Shown here: positions 33,434 to 46,051 of the stretch, piece after piece | Layout of the letters: every line of letters starts with the position of its first letter | Position numbering within the stretch: the stretch's first letter is position 1 | Assembly: GCA_000827495.1 (NCBI GenBank) | Contig: KN817543.1 | Location: 242,674-306,673, forward strand | Source: Hypholoma sublateritium FD-334 SS-4 | Lineage: Eukaryota > Basidiomycota > Agaricomycetes > Agaricales > Strophariaceae | DNA length: 64,000 nt | Direction of reading: 5' to 3' | Translations under genes and position numbers: made by a program | Notes under the pieces: model-generated | The model's database searches: none | What the model was told of the DNA's origin: nothing | What the model saw: the letters and a program-made list of their open reading frames with translations, nothing else

Positions 33434-34009
33434 CTATTACTGAGCCTGACTGAGATCCAGCAGGAGGATGTTCAGATAGAAATGTGCTTAGTTTGGAGTT
33501 TGGAGAACGGCCTCGAGCTGTGAAGAGGCTTGAAGGGACACCCAATGCACAAGAATTAGCTGCCGGGGCCTGAAGCAGAGAAAGTGAATTCGGTATCAGC
33601 TAACAGTCGGCCAAAGTAGACTGAGGGTAGTGATTATCCGCCGAAGACACCCAGAGCAGATGGCGGATTGACAACTGAGCTGCCTTGAAGTGCAGGTTCA
33701 AGCTCGGGACGTCGAGTATAGCACGGGATAAGCCGCATGAGTCTGCGAGCATTTTTCGGCAATTAAAACATCGTGTGATGGTGCTAAGTACGACGCTGAA
33801 ACACACCGTACGGCAATAAGCTGTGCCGCTGAAGTGGTCCGATAAGGCTTATGCTAGCGGCTTGGAGGCGGGTCCAGCATGCACGCGATGGCAGGAGGCA
33901 AAAAATGATTCTGGTCGTCACAGTGCGCGTAGCATACGGATAGGCTGTGCTACTGACGGAATCTAACCCAATTGACGGCTCGGCCAGCGATCCCACTCCC
34001 ACAACGCTT
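33434..34009. other. No gene recognised
   Basis: Upstream flank of the Plavaka gene; probably holds its promoter and right terminal repeat. Nothing specific seen. Confidence 0.3.
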
Positions 34010-34210
34010 TTATTGTTTGCGGAGGCGCGGAATCACATCGAGTGCGACGGGTGGCAGGAGGCATTCAGCCGGCGAAATGTGCCCGCAGAGGATGGCCGTC
34101 GCGGCGATGTGCGGCGGGATCGGCGAGGTGAAGAAAGCGACGTCCGGGAAGCGGATAAGCTGGCTGTACGCGATGACGACGTTGTGCGTGGTGATGATGG
34201 CCGTGGGGAG
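34010..34210 (-). pseudogene. C-terminal fragment of a Zn2Cys6-type fungal transcription factor
   Basis: The minus strand reads AIITTHNVVIAYSQLIRFPD, VAFFTSPIPPHIAATAILCG and HISPAECLLPPVALDVIPRL before a stop at 34012. This resembles the C-terminal end of the fungal transcription-factor middle-homology proteins of Agaricomycetes (…SHNVAIxYxQLIRFPxVxFFTSPIPxHIAAxxILYG…). An upstream stop truncates it, and no zinc cluster is found in 34220-36300. Assignment from memory of the motif. Confidence 0.45.
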
Positions 34211-36552
34211 TTAGTAGGCTGTGTCGGGAGGTAGGGATGGCACGCACCATCGACCAGCGCCTTGTTCTTCTGGGGATAAGGCCCTTGTTGCTTGGGAGAG
34301 TGCTTGGGAGAGTGTGCAGCATGAGGATGCATGCAGTGCCGGTGTTGAGCAGGGTCAAGCCTCTTCTTCGCCGATATCAGCGGCAAGTTTTGGCCGCTTG
34401 TCGAGCGAGCAGTTCTGCGTGCCCGTAAAGTAGTTGTGATATTTTTCCGGCAGGCAAACCGAAATTCTGCGTGGTGGGTAGATGGGCTGAGCCGGAGAAG
34501 TGAGAGCGTATATGATTGAGAGCGGAGGGAACGCACAACAGATGATGCCCGCCGGCAACGCGACGCAAGGCCGGCGGGTACACGTTTCTATGATTCGACT
34601 CCCGCCTTGCCAGGTGCTTAAACGTCGCGGTAAGGCTGGTCTGAGAAGAAGCTGCTGCCTTTATGAGACGTTGCTGGCGTTGTATTGGATACGACATAGT
34701 ACGCTACTGGATGAATAGTCACTGCGCCAGCATTCCTCGCAGACCAAGCAGCGCTTAACGCGCCTGTCCCCCGACATGTCAGACACGACGCCCAGCTTCC
34801 TGTCGTCATTCATCCGTTTCCGCAAGAAAGAGCGGCGAATTCGCAGCGAAGGGTCCAGACGCGGCGCCGAAGTGCATAAACATAGCATGTCTAACTCGGC
34901 GATCGGCGAGCGTTTGTCATGGCGCAGTTCTAGGATGGGTTTAGCAGTCGACGGGGGGAGCTGAGTGTGAGCGAGGGCGCAGTCGACGGCGGGGAACTGT
35001 ACGGCGATGCGATAATCTGGGCGCGCTTGGATGGGGCGATGGCGAGAGAAAGAGGACGTGGGCGTCTGCTGAGACGGCGGGGGCGGCTTTAAACACGGAG
35101 ACTTGGGGCGGACGTCAGCGGAATTTCTGGCCAAAAAGGACACGCACAGGCTGAGCATTGTCCGTGAGCACGCCGCCGTCGTGGACGACGGCAAATGCAG
35201 CGAGTTTTAGGCCCGCATAGGCGATGGCGGACTGGCGGGCGGCATACGGATGTGCGAGCTAGATGAAGAAAATGACAAAATTGCAGTCTGCGTTTGAGTG
35301 TCCGTGCTGACGCACCTGCGTGATCTGCAGCAATGGGGGAAACGGTGCTGGGGCACTCAGCCCGTATCGACGACTGGCAGGGCCAGTACTCGGCGCCAAC
35401 GTACGGCAATGAAAGCGACCTTGGCGTCCTCGGAGTTGCCGAAGTACGGCTAGAAAGAGGGGTGGCGAGTCGCCTCTCTTGCTGTTGTGCTCTCGAACCA
35501 TCGTGGCTGCATCTAAGAAGACGGGAGAATTGTGGGACCCGGGACCTCCCACCCAGTTATTGGCGATTGATTCGAGACGTCGGGGAGGGCTGGCGGAGTC
35601 GAGAGGGAAGTGACAGGGCGTGTAGAGTCACACCCCAGCCGTGGCTACTTGATATGCAGTGTGGCGGCTTAGTGAGAAAGCTGAATGCGCCTCCCAACCG
35701 TCAGTGATTGATCTCGGACTACCGTGGGACAGTGGCAGGTTGTTGGCAGCAGCGGGGCTGCGATGCTGGTGTTGAGAGGGCCGAAGGACTTTCATTGATG
35801 TCGCTCGCAGATATCCACACGAACTGGCAGCACAGACTCCGACAGAATGGGGCACGGTGAGCCGTGAGTCTAAAATGACCTGTGATGCATTACAGACGGC
35901 GTACAGGCGTGAGTCGCATGGCTGACAAACGCTCCGGATGCCGGTGGGAAGCGCCGTGGTAGGGATGGGAGTGCCCGGCCAACGTTTCAACGTCGACGCC
36001 GATGCTCTCAGGAGCGGGGAGGAGCAGCGTACGACGGCCCCATTTGAAATGCGGCGTGGGAGCACGAAGCCGGGACCAATGGGGTGCCGGAAGAAATTCG
36101 TATTTATAGATTTGAACCTGGTGGTCAAAAATAGAATAAAACACAAGTTCAGCCTCGCTTCGCTGCGGCAAAGATTGTCCAAACCCAAGAGAAACAGGCC
36201 ATCCACGTCATGCTTTATTCTCAGCAAATAAGAAATCCAAAATGAAGCAAGCATTGGCCCTCGAGCTCGAAAAGGATGGAGATATTATGGGCAGACAAAA
36301 GCGGGTCATAAGTATATGAGTGATATAGGCGCATCATATCCGAGAAAGGAGGACCCGCCGCCCAACCAGCGGGTTAGGTTGAATGGAAGGATGAAGAATC
36401 CAGCTCCTTGCTGACCCAGGCCGTAAAATTCCATACGTTGGAACACCTGGTACAAGAGCAATATACTGAGCCCAACGGGACGGAAGAAAAACCTGAAAAC
36501 CTGGCTGCCGTCTCTACTGGCTTCGAACGCATTGCGGCATTGGCCACTCCTA
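34211..36552. other. 2.3-kb stretch without an assignable gene
   Basis: Several GC-rich frames of 90-210 codons on the minus strand (34660-35190, 35630-36250) show no domain, no consistent splicing and biased composition. They may include decayed upstream parts of the transcription factor at 34010. Confidence 0.35.
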
Positions 36553-36825
36553 TCACACCCCGTAGAACTCCCGTCTGGCGTTCAATGAATACTCCTCGGC
36601 ATACGCAGGCATGACTTGAGTCTCAAAAATGGCCTTGGTGCGTAGCTGCGTTTGAATGAGGCAACGACGACCTTTAAAGGCATTGAGGAGTCTGAAGCCC
36701 GACGCACCCGGAAGGATTTGAGAGTAAGTAATCGGAGAATGCGGCGGGATAATTTTGACTGCATCAATTGAATATTTAGACGGCATACCGTATTCAGGCT
36801 TGAAAGTTAAACGATAAACGGCCAC
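36553..36825 (-). CDS. Possible small protein, 90 aa, unknown
   Basis: A single open frame starting MAVYRLTFKPEYG, of balanced composition (KYSIDAVKIIPP, SQILPGASGFRLLNAFKG, PAYAEEYSLNARREFYG). The following minus-strand frame 36374-36550 contains a CSCTRC motif and may be a second exon (one frame apart). No family recognised; may be spurious. Confidence 0.25.
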   Translation of the reverse strand: MAVYRLTFKPEYGMPSKYSIDAVKIIPPHSPITYSQILPGASGFRLLNAFKGRRCLIQTQLRTKAIFETQVMPAYAEEYSLNARREFYGV

Positions 36826-36975
36826 CCAGGCTTATAGTATTTGCATGCAACAAGATACGGACACTTGGCTAAAAATATCCTCGGAGCCGCGACAGATAGC
36901 TAGATAATCGCCACTGAATACACGCTGTGCAGTAGACGAAGGAGTGCAGATAATAGTACGGTAGTTCGGCGATAT

Positions 36976-38596
36976 CTAGTAGTACTCATCAGACCCGCGG
37001 TTAAAAGTGTCGTATGCCTGCCTATGTTTGGCGGCATACTGGTTCAATTTCCAGTGAGATTCCAGGAACCTCAGCCTGGCGTGCAGCGCGATCCCTTCGG
37101 GCGATTTGGGCCTATCATAGATCCTCCGGAGCGCGTTTACGGTTGCTTCAAAGATAGATGCCTCGAACGAGGTGAATGAGTATAAGGAGTCCACGTTCCT
37201 AATGTCCTGGCCCCCCATGTGCTCAAATCCCGCGACGCGCGCCAATTCTATCAGAAGCTAAAAATGAGGTTAGAAATAGCAAGAGACGGAAATTCCAAAG
37301 GAAAAAATGCGTACGAAGGTTGCCGCGAAGGCAAGTATGTTAAGAGGCATCCAAGTGTAGCCTTGTTTCCCATCGAGGGGCTTTGAGTCGTCTTTCAGGT
37401 CCTCGAAGATGTGCTGCACGCCGAGTGCGAACAGCTCCGGGTCTGAGGAGTAAATTATCCCCTTGAGCATAGAAGCGACGGCGTCGCCGAGGAAAAAGGG
37501 AATTTTTGGGACAAGCGTGGTCCACATGAGTTCGTCTTTCGGGACTTGACAGATTGCCGCCATAAGGCGATGAGCCTGGGCAGCATGGACATCCGGTGGG
37601 CTTGACTCAGGAGGGAGGATGGCTTCTAGGATCTCCGACCTGATCAGCAGTCGGTCCCGGTACAGGACAATTTTTGATCCATTTTTGCAGTGGATCACCC
37701 AGGTTCCTTTTGTTTGAAGCGCCTATAAAAACGGTATGTTGGATTTATGGGGATAGGATTTAAACGACAAAGTAACGCACGTAGGTGGTAGCTTCCCGGT
37801 ACAGAAGACAGGACAGACCATGCGACGTGATGCTGCCCAAGTCAAACTTCCAGGAATCCCTCATATATCCGGTAAGGTGCAAGACAAGTGGGTTGGTGCT
37901 TAGCTTGGCGTATTTTTTCTTAAAGTCGGGGAGGAGCAGGCAGTCGGTCAGCGCATTGCTTGCTATGGTTTTGCAGTCGATAGCTGACTGGCCTTCCCCG
38001 AAGAGGGCGGAGAACAGCTCCAAGTAAACTCGGGAGGCAATAGGCATAAAGATTGAGAATACATGCGTCGCTTGCTCCGCCATTTTAGAGTTGGTCATCT
38101 GGATGCCATCAAGCTTTAATTTCAAGTTGGGCTTGGGGCGCCTTATGATTCTTTGTTGGAATTGTCGGTGCCAGTCCGCTTTGTAGCGGACAATCGGACC
38201 ATCCCCTCGAACCCTGAAGGCTTCGCACAAATGTATGATGAGGGGAAATTCCCTGTCAAAGTTCAGTGGCTGTTGCGACGAGGTTAGTAGATGGCTGGGT
38301 AAATCGAGGCATGGCGGGCATACGTCGGTTGGATCCTCTATCTTGAAGTCCGTGAAAAGGTCCGTCAAGGACAGCTTCATCCGCCTACGTACGTCCCTCG
38401 CATCGAGGGTAGTGTTGGAGTGGCTTCGAGACCTCATGACGATAGGTGCCTCGCCCGCTTCGCCGTTGGCCATCGGGGTGGTGTAGTACTCAGCTATGAG
38501 CGTCTCCTTGGGAAGAATGCCGACAGGGTAGAGGATGCTAAACCTCGTCATAGAGGCGTCTGGCAAGGGCGTCATTGGTATTTCCGCAGGATCCAT
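36976..38596 (-). CDS. Hypothetical protein, 3 exons, 501 aa, intact
   Basis: Minus-strand exons 37781-38596, 37315-37722, 36976-37257 (816, 408 and 282 nt), both introns (58 and 57 bp) in phase 0 with GTGCGT and GTACGC donors. The protein starts MDPAEIPMTPLPDASM and contains VRRRMKLSLTDLFTDFKIED, CPPCLDLPSHLL, RYKADWHRQFQQRII, then WVIHCKNGSKIVLYRDRLLI, and ends in charged RLRFLESHWKLNQYAAKHRQ. Mostly alpha-helical by composition; no signal peptide, no membrane segment, no catalytic motif recognised. Likely a lineage-specific fungal protein. It is flanked by long empty stretches. Confidence 0.65.
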
Positions 38597-41500
38597 GGGT
38601 TAAGAAAAATGGGGGGTGCTCAGAAAGGATGCCTCCAACCCAGTAATACAGACGCAACTTTATGGATAAATTTCCGCCATCGCCACGGTGCGGGAAAGCC
38701 GCCTCACCGACCCGGTTGAGCCTGGCAGTGGTCTGGAGGTCTTCGGGTAGTCAATTATACGAGCCGTAACTTAGTTGAGCATATTCTAGTAGCCTCAGTC
38801 TTCCACTGATTATCGCGCCGAAAGTGGCCAAATTCGCCGCTGTATTCCGACATAGCGGAACCTGATTGAAGGTATTTACTGCAACGGGATGAAACTGCTG
38901 CATCGATATACGCTATCTTCCAAAGTTCCAAACGGCAGAGCCGGAATCAAGACTAAGATCCCGCCTAATGCTACACGTATCAAGATTGTTATTCCATTGT
39001 TACACTACCAACGGCCGCATCCATTAATTCCTGGGGAAAATACAAGGAAAATAGGCCAATCGGAATAGATTAAAAAACCGTAACTTACCGAGAGCTCAGG
39101 CGTAAATACGCCTGAGTTCGTCACCGAATACGCGTATGCTACGGCCTGGAGTGGGTTTTACTAGAGATCGGGTACGCGTACCGGTACGGCGGCTACGTCT
39201 TCTAGTTGCTCTCGTACTTGGAACAACTGGAACGCCTGATGCTCCACCCAGGGAGATTTACGCGGCGCAGGGGTTCAATCACCAATGCCATTCGCGGCGC
39301 GTGGGCTGGTCGAGGCGGCGAGTTGGCCTGCAGGTGAGACTGAGAAGGTCTGAAACGTCTGCATACAGTACATCACAAGGCCGCTTTGCGGCAGTTCCCG
39401 CTATGCTTTCTCACAAGGCCGCTTTGCGGCAGTTCCCGCTATGCTTTCTCACGAGGCGAGCAGCGGCGTTTCCGGTTCAGATAAAAATACGAACTATACA
39501 TCTCTACTCACCGCCAAATTGTCAGCGTGTAGCCGAAACCTGTAAGTAGCATGAGAAGTTTTCAGCGGCTTTGATCACCTGTGACAGGATGTAATGGACG
39601 GGTTGAGATACGACTAATTACAGCATGTGTCCAGGTCAATGCTTCCCCCAGCTGTGCGCCAAAGGTCCGCAGCAGCTGGAAATCTAGGTAGAGAAAACGT
39701 TTCCGCTAGTGTCCGAAGCACATATTTCAGCATGTATGTAGCCCATATCGGCCATTCATCCTGTGCAGGTCAGGTTCGTATTTGCTGACGAATTCAGGTT
39801 GGATTTTGGATTGCAGAATATAATTATATTTCAATGGGGAGCTCGTGCTGCTGTTCGGACACAAGGGCAGTACAGCATTAGAAGCGCGCATGCTCTTATT
39901 ATTATTTTTACAGTTGTCCATGTCGAAACTCAAGATCAAGGCTGAGGTCTCGTCGAGTAGCCTCTGCGGGGGCGAGCGAGCGCTCGCGCTCAGAAAGAGC
40001 CAAGGGAGGTAGGTAATGCTCGCAGGCGCGCGCCGCAAGCGATGGGAGGCTCCATCCTGCGCCAGAAACTTCGGCGAGCGGCTGGTCCAGGCAGACGTGC
40101 TGCTCGGGGATGCCGCGGAGAAGCGCGCGGTCATGGACGTGTACCCCCAGGTTGAGCCAAACACGTCCGGCAGGCTGAGAGAGCGTGGCCTGGAAACGGT
40201 AGCTTGAGAGTCACGCGATGTCGTGCAGCAACAACGGGCGCAGCGCCCCGGCATTAGCTGGCAGCGGGCGTGGGGGGGATGCCTGCGTCGGAATGAGCAT
40301 CTCTAAGAAATCGCATGGTGTGCGTGAGACGAGCTGGTACGTCCTGCAGCACGTGATGTAAGCGCCTGCGAATTTCAATTTTGGCAGAAAACTAAAAATA
40401 AGGCTCCATAGGAGCGCGCGCCCCCGGCAGTTCCCACTACGTTCTCCTGTCGATTTGATCCACAGCTTTTCAGGATCAACTCCGACGAAAGACGCATAAA
40501 AATGCACATGCATTTAGCTGTCTATTTGGCTACAATTCGGGGAGGATGGAGCGGTCGGATGGTTTTTGAAGTGGCGGTGGAGCTGGCCCATGAACAGGAG
40601 TCGGGACAATGTGCAAATTATTTATAGCAGTGTTTATCAAGTTTTTATACAACAGTTTATTGCATTTAGATTTTGCGTCGATTGGGCACAACACCAAAGT
40701 AGCTAGTAAAGAATTGGCGCCCGGACTAACCCTGACAACAAAAACGAACCTATAGGCCAGAGTTGGGCCTCAGTCCACGCACCACGCACCACTCCGCTGG
40801 CCAAGCTATTCAGGCTATGCGTAAACAGATCCACCCCAGAGTACCCAATTTGCACTGAGCCTAGGAATTCTCAGGCAGGCAACGCTCCTCCATACCAGAA
40901 ATTTCGAGGATGGGGACTGGAAATCCGAAGACGGAGACGGCCATGGCAAGCAGCAAAGAATAGATGAACAGGTTTCCCTCGTCGCGCTGAACGGCGAGCG
41001 CCGTCGAGAGTCGGGATTTGATGGGCGTATCGCGTAGTCAAGTTTGGGCTTCAGTTGCCGGCGCCGACCCGCTGAACGAGCATAGGTGCGTTGGAACTTG
41101 GAAACGCATGCAGTGAGTGCGACGCGTGCCCCCGCAGCGTACAGACGGCTGACGATGCAGGGCTCGAGGACTTACGCGCTGGGCGAACTGGGTGCGCAGG
41201 CGCTCGATTTCCGCGGGTCGTACGGCTGTCTGCGGACGTTTCATACCTCGAAATATGCTCGCGGCCATCCGCCGGGCACTGCACCTCGCCGCGTGGAATG
41301 CGTGCGCCTTGCGCTTTCAGCGCCTGCTCCGTTGCCCCTATGCATTGTCGCGCATGCCGTTCCCCGCCCATAGGTAAGCATGGTCTGATTATGGAGGGAC
41401 GCGCAATAAATTCGCCCTGAAACACAGCGTGCCGGCGCCTTCCGTCTGGCGCTTTACGTACTGGAGGCACTGGAGCAACGTGGCCGAGCAGCACGCCGAA

Positions 41501-42007
41501 GTGGAGGCTGGCGAAGATGGCGCTCTTCCGTCGCATCGTCCTATAGCTGCGCCTGTTTGCCCTGTTCTCAACGTTCCTGCGGAGAGCCTAGCTTACGGGG
41601 CGCCAGCCTTAGCCCAATCACGCGCAGTTTAGTATGGGTTTTTTTTAAAAGCTGTGCTTGCCCTGGATTCGAAAGGCTGATGCGCGCGGGCCGACCTGGC
41701 GGCGAAGCATGGCTAGGCGTCCGGCATGGCGCCGCAGGTTTGCTGGATCATGCGCGAGCAGAAGGATCCTTCACCTCGACCCCCTGGGCTATTTTATGCA
41801 GCAGATTTATTAACGGATGTGCGCTGGACGGCTCACCTCCGCGAAGTACGGGCGGGTAGGCGGCATGCTATTGGGGGATCTATGAGAGGCTGATATCATA
41901 CGTGAGGTGGGCGCGCGTCAGCCCTCAGTATATCCAGGGGGGGCCAAGAGCCAAGATGGGCATCATGCGCTATGGGAAGGGGTTGCTGTTACTGAGATAC
42001 CGGGCGT
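38597..42007. other. 3.4-kb stretch without an assignable gene
   Basis: 38600-39130 is empty. 40010-40510 and 40880-41570 hold minus-strand protein-like pieces (for example SRTPCDFLEMLIPTQ; MRRKSAIFASLHFGVLLGHV; FRGMKRPQTAVRPAEIERLR; NLFIYSLLLAMAVSVFGFPV) separated by frame breaks. They look like one or two further decayed conserved genes, possibly a mitochondrial or membrane protein, but I cannot name them. Confidence 0.35.
39373..39454. repeat. 38-bp tandem duplication
   Basis: Two identical consecutive units beginning TCACAAGGCCGCTTTGCGGC at 39373 and 39411, and the start of a third (TCACGAGGCG) at 39449. Each unit contains the palindrome GCCGCTTTGCGGC. Function unknown. Confidence 0.85.
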
Positions 42008-43887
42008 CTATTGGAAAATTGCGGCAACGCTGCGTCCGCGCCTCCCTTTTTTCAGGTCGTCGATGGTGGACAGAAGGCCGAGGGACATCCTCCACCTCTC
42101 ATCCCTGTCCGCTTGGTTTTGCTCATAGAGCGCCTTGTTTTTATGCCGTAAACCCCTATCTGTGGAGCAAAGGTTGTCCGCGTAGCGTAGGACGCCTCCT
42201 GCGCAATACTGCGTCATCGACATCCTTATCTCTGCATCCGCGACGGGCGTGTTGAGATGCGTAATGGTAGCTGACGGGATCAGGATCGTATAACCGTGCG
42301 GAAATTCGATGACGAGCTTGAGTTCCCAGAGGATAAGATGGCCTCCATGCCTGTGGTCGAACTTGCCTAAGGCGGTGATGGCGCACCACCCAAACAGGCA
42401 GTTTTGGGTGTCGCGATGAGGGCAGCAGCAAACACGTCGGAAGTTGCAGGCCGTCGTGGGGAACGCTGTCTTCGGCGTAGTCCGTCGGAGTGGGGGTCGA
42501 TCGCTTTTTTCGGCGAGGACCTGCTCAACCCGCGTTTTTTGGTAATCATAGACCCCGGGGTTCCAGAAAGCGAAGGCGCCTGGGATAGACGTTAGTTTAT
42601 TGGAGCCGAATTGGGCGCTATTGTTCACCGTTTTGAACCCCGGAGATCTGCCTGAACCCAGGCGACTGGCAGATTCTGCTGATCTTCGCCCTATGCCGGC
42701 TGTCGCTGAGATTGATGGGGTGCTGGAATCCGTTAGGAAGGGTCCACCCAAAATTTACGGCGGGGAAATCCCCTCGCTTGTGTCGCAGCTCTCCGCTGCT
42801 GAACGCGTCTGACTCTGATTCTTCGACGAAGATATCGAGGAGTTCCTGGGCATCCCTTCCGTACGACGGATTGTCGGGAGGCGTTACGATACAGCCGATG
42901 ATAAGACCGCTCTGATCCACGATGGGCCGCGGTTGCCTGCAAGGGCATCGGGTCTGGAATAGCGGGAGAGCGTCGGGGCTAGACGCACTTTTTAGCACCG
43001 GGATTCGGATCAACGGCGATGTACTGAAATCCATCCGCTTTGAGATCCTCTAGGAGGGCATCGCCGCACAGGTTTGGCGGGGGGGGCTTATTCAGCGCCG
43101 TGTACGCGCCGCGTGCAGTCGGCAGCTTGGCGGCGTCGAGGCCGGTTTGAATTGGCTGGGCGCCTTGTAGGTGCTTCTGCGCGGACGCGTTGGCCGCGCG
43201 GTATCCCTCGCTGATGATCTTTTCCTCTCGGGCGCGACGCTGCTTAATGCTCTGGCGAGATTGCTTTTTTTGCGGCGTGGCATTTCCAGGCTCGGTGGTC
43301 CTCATTTGCTTGCTAGGCCGCGCATCGGCAGAATTACCTGGGCGCTTGTGCGTCCCTGTCTGGGCCGAGCTGTGCGCTGTGCTGGCAGGCTCTGCTTCGG
43401 CGCCTAAAATGGGAAGTTTGAGGCGGCGGATGGTTTAGGCGCAGAGGCGGGCCCGCATACGTTCGAGGAGTCTCACCAGGTAGAATCTCGCCGCACTGGC
43501 CCTCAGCGTTTATCGCAGCGTAGAGGAGGGCGGCGTAGTCTGCGTTCACCGAGATCGCGTATTCCAGGAGGATTTCCGGGTCGTCTGGCGAATCTCTATG
43601 CTGCGCTGTGCCGTCGGACGCAGCAGCGGGGATGAGGCGGGCATATCAGCGGCGTGCACCGGCCAGAAAGAACTGCTTACAGGAGGGCTGGTGCGGTAGC
43701 AGCGGGAGGATGCGCGCAGTATGGGGTATATGCGTGTAGGGGGTAGATTCGCGTCAGATACGGCGCGCAGATGCAGAAAAAGGCGCAGGTCGGGAATTCA
43801 GTCCATGAGCTCGACCGACCTGCGCAGCTTGGGCTTACCGGGTCCATGGTCGAACGGAGGCGTTGAGGGCGTGTTTAACTCTATCAT
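42008..43887 (-). CDS. TET/JBP-like 2-oxoglutarate Fe(II) dioxygenase
   Basis: Minus-strand exons supported by phase: 43477 to about 43620 (5' limit open), 42989-43403, 42629-42936, 42008-42579; introns 73, 52 and 49 bp. Residue blocks: RAREEKIISEGYRA, ARGAYTALNKPPPPNLCG, DGFQYIAVDPN, RPIVDQSGLIIGCIVTPPDN, GELRHKRGDFPAVNFG, GAFAFWNPGVYDYQ, then the catalytic core PHRDTQN, GWCAITALGKFD, GGHLILWELKLVIEFPHGYT, ILIPSATITHLNTPV and RMSMTQYCAGGVLRY. The HxD (HRD), the distal His (ITH) and the Arg that binds 2-oxoglutarate (RMSMTQY) are all present. Family knowledge: these oxidise 5-methylcytosine and are expanded in Agaricomycetes together with KDZ transposons. A possible start MIELNTPSTPP at 43887 would need a roughly 215-bp intron, so the 5' end is uncertain. 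Confidence 0.78.
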
Positions 43888-45269
43888 AGAGGAAGATCGC
43901 AGCGCGTGTCAGGAATTCATACGGTAAGATCAGGCAGTATGCAGCCGGGAGTCCTACCGGCGAGGACGCTCAGGAGGCACGTAGACAACTCGGACGCGGA
44001 GTCGAAGGGCAGAACGGCGCCAGGGGTTGACGCGGACGCGTTGCAGGCAGAACGGCTGTTTGGCGTATTGCGAGCTTTCAAGGACTCCTCGGAGGGATTG
44101 AAAAAGAGGGTGACATGCATTTATTTGTCTCTGCTTGGCTTGTTACCGCGCTATTGACATTTGTTGATTCTCTTTAACTATACGTTTGCTTGTTTTTGTT
44201 TTTGCTCTATCGCGAGGGCAAACATCGAGATCCAACGGCGCGGAATAAAACCTGCGACTCGGAGGCTAGGGCGGACATCAAGCCAAACGCGGGCGCGCCG
44301 CTGCGGAAAATTCTATATGCCAACGGATTGCTCTATATCCAGCCCTGGAATGGGCGCCAATTTCTCCCACGCAAGAAATCTTTATATTTCTCAAATATTT
44401 CTCCCTTTTTATCATTTTTCTCCGCCTTCTCCTTTCGGAGAATTTGGGATGATTTTGAGGTGACATTTTACCTTTTTTGGTTTATGTTTGACGTCTGTCT
44501 TTGCCCTATGTCTTTGACTTCTATCCCGTGGGATGATTGAGCTTTTTTACTTACGGCTTTCTCAGAGCTTCCTTGCACAATCATGCCTGCCTAGCTTCAG
44601 CTGAGCCTCTCGGCTCGCAGCCCACGCCTCGAGTCATCTATTAAACGGCATAGCTGTCCTCAGAATGCGCCGTTCTTGAAGTTGAGGCTCTGAGTCTGAT
44701 AGTATGCCGCGTTGCCTTGCGTCGCGCTCATGAAAGGAATGGAGTGAGTTTTCGCTGACTATGTTGCCGCATAAGCAACTCAGGTCATGGCAATGCCACT
44801 GCTACCTCGCCAGCGATGCCCGCTATGGTAAAGGAAGAGCTACGCAAAAACAATCGAAAAAGAGGGGTAAGAAACAGGAGGCGGCAAGATACGGGAAAGC
44901 ATGGAACGTAAGGTGATTATCTTTCGTGGGGGTGTGCTGCTCGTCTCGACAGGGAACGGCTGTTAAAAGTATTTACGGCACGCGAATCGGCGCGTTCAAT
45001 CAATTAGCGAGGTCACGTGTCACTGCAAAGTCCAAATTGCCGCAGCCCACATTTTCGATTCTCTTTTGATTCTACGCCCTTTCCTGGTCTGCTCACCCCT
45101 TCGACACGGGAAGGATACTGTCCTACTCCCCGCATTAGCTCGCCCCTTTTCTTGGGAGCTTTCGTTTCTCGCCCTGCTGCCTTTCGCTCTGAACTTTTCG
45201 AGACGCCGCGCTCGGCTTCCGGCACCAAAGACTCCTGGTAGCTCACCTCAAATCTCGGCCAGATACATG
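43888..45269. other. No gene recognised
   Basis: T-rich runs near 44180-44530. Frames here show no domain. The true first exon or promoter of the TET/JBP gene may lie at 43890-44120. Confidence 0.3.
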
Positions 45270-46051
45270 TGTACCCTACAGCTGGCTCAGATGTCGTCGC
45301 CGTTCTTGCCCCCGCTTTTTCAGTTCCTGCAGGAGATGAGCGACGCTTTGCCTACTTTGGCTGTAGGTAAATCGCTCAGGCTGCTTGGATACACATAAAC
45401 TGGCGATAGATGCACGCCAGCCTCGCCATCCGGGGCGCTTTTACTGCTCACACTAGTCGAAAACGCGCTGGACCTCATCCTCATCCCGTCATGGAACGGG
45501 GTGCTCATGTCCGGTCTCCTCGATCGCACAAATACGGAGCTACTTGACTCGGAATGGGCACACGCGCCGATCCATGGCGTCGACAAGAGGCCCACGCGCA
45601 TCGCGTGCTTCTGAGAATACGATACTCAGCAAATCGCGCGCGCTATTTCCAATGTGACATATCCTGACTGACCAAAGCTCGCCTCATATTGCATCCCATA
45701 CATGCTCGCATGCTCGCTCCCGACGGCCGACTCCTGATCTGGCTGGACCCCATACAAGACACCTTAGGCCGCCGAATTTTGCACTTACTTGGCTGCGGTT
45801 TACAGGGGCGACTCGATCCGGGTTTGGCGAATCGGCTTGCGGACGGTGCGCGCCTTTGTTTATCAAATTCGCGCACGATGCTGTGTACTGATCTCTCCGA
45901 TATGGCGGGGTTGCTGTCGTATCGTTCGTTGGTGGGCTTTTCTCAGATACACCGGCACGGCATAATACTGTATAGTACGCATAGCGCATTTGTAATTTCG
46001 ACTACGAATGCGCTCTTGCCTTCTGTGCAGCGCAAGCCGCAACCCAAATGA
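45270..46051 (+). other. Possible decayed gene of unknown family
   Basis: Consecutive plus-strand pieces in different frames look protein-like: MSSPFLPPLFQFLQEMSDAL, across a plausible intron (45367-45419) to SGALLLLTLVENALDLILIP, GVLMSGLLDRTNTELLDSEW, then GRLLIWLDPIQDTLGRRILH and LLSYRSLVGFSQIHRHGIIL up to a stop at 46051. The middle junction (45600-45680) does not splice in phase, so either an exon is misread or the gene is broken. No domain recognised. Confidence 0.35.

Noticed and set aside
45270..46051. Capsid-like endogenous virus protein
   Set aside because: Only a vague impression from helical, hydrophobic blocks; no viral motif could be named, so no viral call is made.
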